In this document: in pieces, positions 61,727 to 64,000 of the stretch | Layout: every line of letters starts with the position of its first letter | Numbering within the stretch: the stretch's first letter is position 1 | Assembly: GCF_013416525.1 (NCBI RefSeq) | Contig: NZ_JACCEM010000005.1 | Location: 310,001 to 374,000, forward strand | DNA: 64,000 bases | Reading direction: 5' to 3' | Origin: Parapusillimonas granuli | GTDB lineage: Bacteria > Pseudomonadota > Gammaproteobacteria > Burkholderiales > Burkholderiaceae_B | The notes under the pieces: model-generated | The model's input: the letters and a program-made list of their open reading frames with translations, nothing else | The model's database searches: none | What the model was told of the DNA's origin: nothing | Translations under genes and position numbers: made by a program

Positions 61727-63217
61727 CTACGCAGGCTGGCCGCGCAGCCGTTTCAGCAGGAAAGGCACGAACAGGAACAAGACGGTCAAGGTCAGGAAGG
61801 TGATCGAGATGGGGTCGTCGACCAGCACCGACCAATCTCCCTGGCCGGCCGCCAGTGCGGTGCGCAGCTGGTTCTCGGCCAAGGGAACCAGAATCAGGCC
61901 GATGAGCAATGGCGGAATGGGAAAGCCATACACGCGCATGGCGTAGCTGACAACGCCCAGGCCCGCCATGAGCCCCAGGTCGAAGACCGAACCCGAAACC
62001 CCCCAGATGCCCACCATGGCGAAGACCAGGATGCCCGCATACAGCTGCGGTTTCGGTATGTACAGCAACCGCACCCACAAGCCGACCAGCGGCAGGTTCA
62101 GCACCAGCAGCATGAGGTTGCCGATGTACAGGGAAGCGATCAGCCCCCATACCAGTTCCGGGTTGCTGGTGAACAGGAAGGGCCCGGGCTGCAGGCCGTA
62201 GTTCTGGAAGGCGGCCAGCAGTATCGCCGCCGTGGCGGAGGTGGGCAGGCCCAGGGTCAGCAGGGGCACCAGGATGCCGGCCGCGGCCGCATTGTTGGCG
62301 GCTTCCGGGCCGGCCACCCCTTCGATGGCCCCTTGGCCGAATTCGTCCCGGTACGGCGACAGCTTCTTTTCCAGGGAATAGGACAGCATGGTGGGAATTT
62401 CGGAGCCGCCGCCGGGAACGGCGCCCATGGGGAAGCCGATGATCGTGCCGCGCAGCCACGGCTTCCAGGACCGTGCCCATTCCTGGCGCGTCATGTAGAT
62501 TTTGCCGCGGATGGGAATGATCTCGTCCTTGCTGTAGGTATACCGGCTGGCGACGAACAGGATCTCGCCCACGGCGAACACCGAAACCAGCACCACGGTC
62601 AGTTCCACGCCGTCCAGCAGGTCGGGCAGGCCGAAAGTCATGCGGGGCTGGCCGGTCATGCCGTCGATGCCGATCACGCCCAGCGCCAGGCCCAGGAACA
62701 GCGAAATGAAGCCGCGCACGCGCGACGCCCCCATGACCACCGCCACCGACGTGAAGGCGAGCACCGTCAGCGCGAAGTAGTCGGCGGGCTTCAGGATGAA
62801 CGCCAGTTCGGCGACCACCGGCGCGGCGAAGGTCAATAGCAGCGTGGCGATGGTGCCGGCCACGAAGGAGCCGATGGCGGCCGTCGCCAGCGCGGCGGCG
62901 CCGCGGCCGGCGCGGGCCATTTTGTTGCCTTCCAGCGCCGTCATCATCGAGCCGGCCTCGCCGGGCGTGTTGATCAGGATGGACGTGGTGGAGCCGCCGT
63001 ACATGGCGCCATAGAGCACGCCGGCAAACATGATGAAAGCCGATACCGGGCCGACGGTAACGGTGACCGGCAGCAGCAGCGCGATGGTCAGCGCGGGGCC
63101 GATGCCCGGCAGGATGCCGATGGCGGTGCCCAGCATGGAGCCGACGAAGGCCCACAGCAGGTTCATGGGCGACAGCGCCACGTCGAAGCCGTGCAACAGG
63201 AGCGCCAAGGTATCCAT
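61727..63217 (-). CDS. tctA: TctA-family large permease
   Basis: A 496-residue polytopic permease, full length for TctA. The two conserved segments are present: [19 protein letters not shown] near the N terminus and [19 protein letters not shown] near the middle, with [15 protein letters not shown] and [21 protein letters not shown]. It is translationally coupled to tctB: its ATG shares one base with the tctB stop (TAATG on the minus strand). Together with the receptor at the window edge it forms a complete tripartite carboxylate importer. Confidence 0.94.
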   Translation of the reverse strand: MDTLALLLHGFDVALSPMNLLWAFVGSMLGTAIGILPGIGPALTIALLLPVTVTVGPVSAFIMFAGVLYGAMYGGSTTSILINTPGEAGSMMTALEGNKMARAGRGAAALATAAIGSFVAGTIATLLLTFAAPVVAELAFILKPADYFALTVLAFTSVAVVMGASRVRGFISLFLGLALGVIGIDGMTGQPRMTFGLPDLLDGVELTVVLVSVFAVGEILFVASRYTYSKDEIIPIRGKIYMTRQEWARSWKPWLRGTIIGFPMGAVPGGGSEIPTMLSYSLEKKLSPYRDEFGQGAIEGVAGPEAANNAAAAGILVPLLTLGLPTSATAAILLAAFQNYGLQPGPFLFTSNPELVWGLIASLYIGNLMLLVLNLPLVGLWVRLLYIPKPQLYAGILVFAMVGIWGVSGSVFDLGLMAGLGVVSYAMRVYGFPIPPLLIGLILVPLAENQLRTALAAGQGDWSVLVDDPISITFLTLTVLFLFVPFLLKRLRGQPA

Positions 63218-63699
63218 TACAGCCCCGCCAATGGGAGGAAGCCGCCCAGCTGCAGCCCGAGCCAGCTGAACAGCAGCCAGCTGACGGCGCCCAGGATCAG
63301 GCCGGTCAGCAGGTCGGGCAGCACCCGCCGCGACCCGAACGAGCGCGCCACCAGCATGAAGGACAGCATGGCGGTGATGGGCAGGCCGAGCGGTTCGATG
63401 GTCAGTGTGGGCAGGACGACCGCCAGCAGGGCGGTAAAGAACGCGCGCCGGTCCATGGGCTGGTCGGCCGCCGCGTTCTCGGCGTCCAGCGGTTCGAAAG
63501 TTTCACCCCGTGCGATCTGCACGAGCAGCAGCACGCCCAGCACCATGAGCCCGACGCCGACCCCCGCGACGAACATGCCCGGGCCGATGGCGGCATACTG
63601 GGCGGTGGCGGCCAGCTGAGTCGAGGCGTGAAAACAGACCCCGCCCAGAAAGAGAACCGCCAGCCCCAGCCACCAGGGGCGCTTGCGCAAGGATGCCAT
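63217..63699 (-). CDS. tctB: TctB-family small membrane subunit
   Basis: A 160-residue membrane protein with about four helices, beginning [21 protein letters not shown] and carrying the family segment [18 protein letters not shown]. It lies between the receptor gene (stop near 63731, 31 bases upstream on this strand) and tctA, giving the gene order receptor-tctB-tctA typical of these importers. Its job is stabilising or coupling the permease; substrate choice is made by the receptor. Confidence 0.88.
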   Translation of the reverse strand: MASLRKRPWWLGLAVLFLGGVCFHASTQLAATAQYAAIGPGMFVAGVGVGLMVLGVLLLVQIARGETFEPLDAENAAADQPMDRRAFFTALLAVVLPTLTIEPLGLPITAMLSFMLVARSFGSRRVLPDLLTGLILGAVSWLLFSWLGLQLGGFLPLAGL

Positions 63700-63730
63700 G
63701 ATCTAGGGCCTGTTAACGCTCGACCGGTGT

Positions 63731-64000
63731 TTACTTCGCCAGGCCGGCGTCTTTCAGGATCTGGTTGATGCGGCCGCTTTCGCTTTGAATGAACTGGCCG
63801 AAGGCGTCGCCGGGCAGGAAGTAGGGATCCCAGCCCTGCTTGGCCAGCACGGCTTTCCAGGCGTCGCTGTCGTTCAGGCGGGCGAAGCGGTCGACCCATT
63901 CCTTGTGGTTGGCTTCGGGCATGTCGATGGAGCCCAGGATGCCGCGCCAGTTGGCGATTTCGACGTCGTAGCCGGCTTCCTTGAAGGTCGGGACGTCGAG
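63731..64000 (-). CDS. Bug/TctC-family receptor, C-terminal part (cut by window edge)
   Basis: Only the last 89 or so residues lie in the window, read on the minus strand to the stop at 63731. They include LDVPTFKEAGYDVEIANWRG and a C-terminal segment ending FIQSESGRINQILKDAGLAK, which match the conserved C-terminal lobe of Bug receptors (compare PTFDELGY and FIQDERAKWAKVIKEA in other copies here). It is the upstream gene of the tctBA pair, so this receptor has a co-encoded permease, unlike most in the window. The N-terminal portion and signal peptide are beyond position 64000. Confidence 0.88.
   Translation of the reverse strand, partial: LDVPTFKEAGYDVEIANWRGILGSIDMPEANHKEWVDRFARLNDSDAWKAVLAKQGWDPYFLPGDAFGQFIQSESGRINQILKDAGLAK

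Overview
The window is a dense, GC-rich chromosomal segment from a betaproteobacterium, most likely an Alcaligenaceae relative of Bordetella or Achromobacter. Three things support this: housekeeping genes of that group at the left edge (rpe, apaG, mltA, a UbiH-type hydroxylase, dsbC), strongly GC-biased codons, and seven Bug/TctC-type periplasmic solute receptors, a family greatly expanded in these bacteria. I saw no rRNA, tRNA, CRISPR array, insertion sequence, integrase or phage gene, and there is no gene-free stretch longer than 300 bases.

Layout. 1-4,040: housekeeping block. 4,050-8,860: a LysR regulator divergent from a tightly packed six-gene operon (amidohydrolase, small barrel protein, carboxymuconolactone decarboxylase-like protein, SDR, SMP-30 lactonase, Bug receptor). 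9,890-14,190: TctDE-like two-component system divergent from tctBA. 14,314-18,570: FadR-type regulator, CitE-like lyase, TPP-dependent synthase and GhrA-like reductase. 18,614-34,780: the largest functional unit. It holds ten co-directional genes (M20 deacylase, dipeptide-type ABC importer, cupin, HDAC-family acetylpolyamine amidohydrolase-like enzyme, M20 N-carbamoyl hydrolase, EamA transporter, PuuC-like aldehyde dehydrogenase), a divergent MocR/GabR-type regulator and a gabT-gabD pair. I read it as uptake, deacylation and oxidation of N-acylated amines or polyamines feeding GABA into succinate. The same 12-bp element with the same 36-bp phasing lies before the regulator and before gabT, which ties the two units together.

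35,002-42,280: a BaiN-like flavoprotein, a zinc alcohol dehydrogenase, hyuAB hydantoinase/oxoprolinase and a Bug receptor. 42,341-47,591: a D-glucarate/galactarate regulon (garD, Bug receptor, gudD, LacI repressor) with five perfect copies of a 14-bp operator and two promoters of identical architecture. 47,632-50,817: a YebE-like protein, an MFS transporter and a LysR regulator. 50,964-53,770: a two-gene UGSC-family cassette with CGSCTSGC chemistry, plus a Bug receptor; its function is unknown. 53,779-57,403: type II NADH dehydrogenase, Bug receptor, acyl-CoA dehydrogenase. 57,526-61,696: two overlapping LysR genes, then a carboxymuconolactone decarboxylase, a 3-hydroxyisobutyrate-dehydrogenase-like reductase and a Bug receptor in DNA of visibly lower GC. 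61,727-64,000: a second tctBA with its own Bug receptor, cut by the window edge.

Overall this is an accessory catabolic region: many small cassettes, each pairing a regulator, a Bug or ABC uptake system and a few enzymes. The best candidates for undescribed biology are the acyl-amine/GABA supercluster, the UGSC cassette, and the lyase-TPP-reductase cluster whose lyase lacks the usual metal-ligand motifs.
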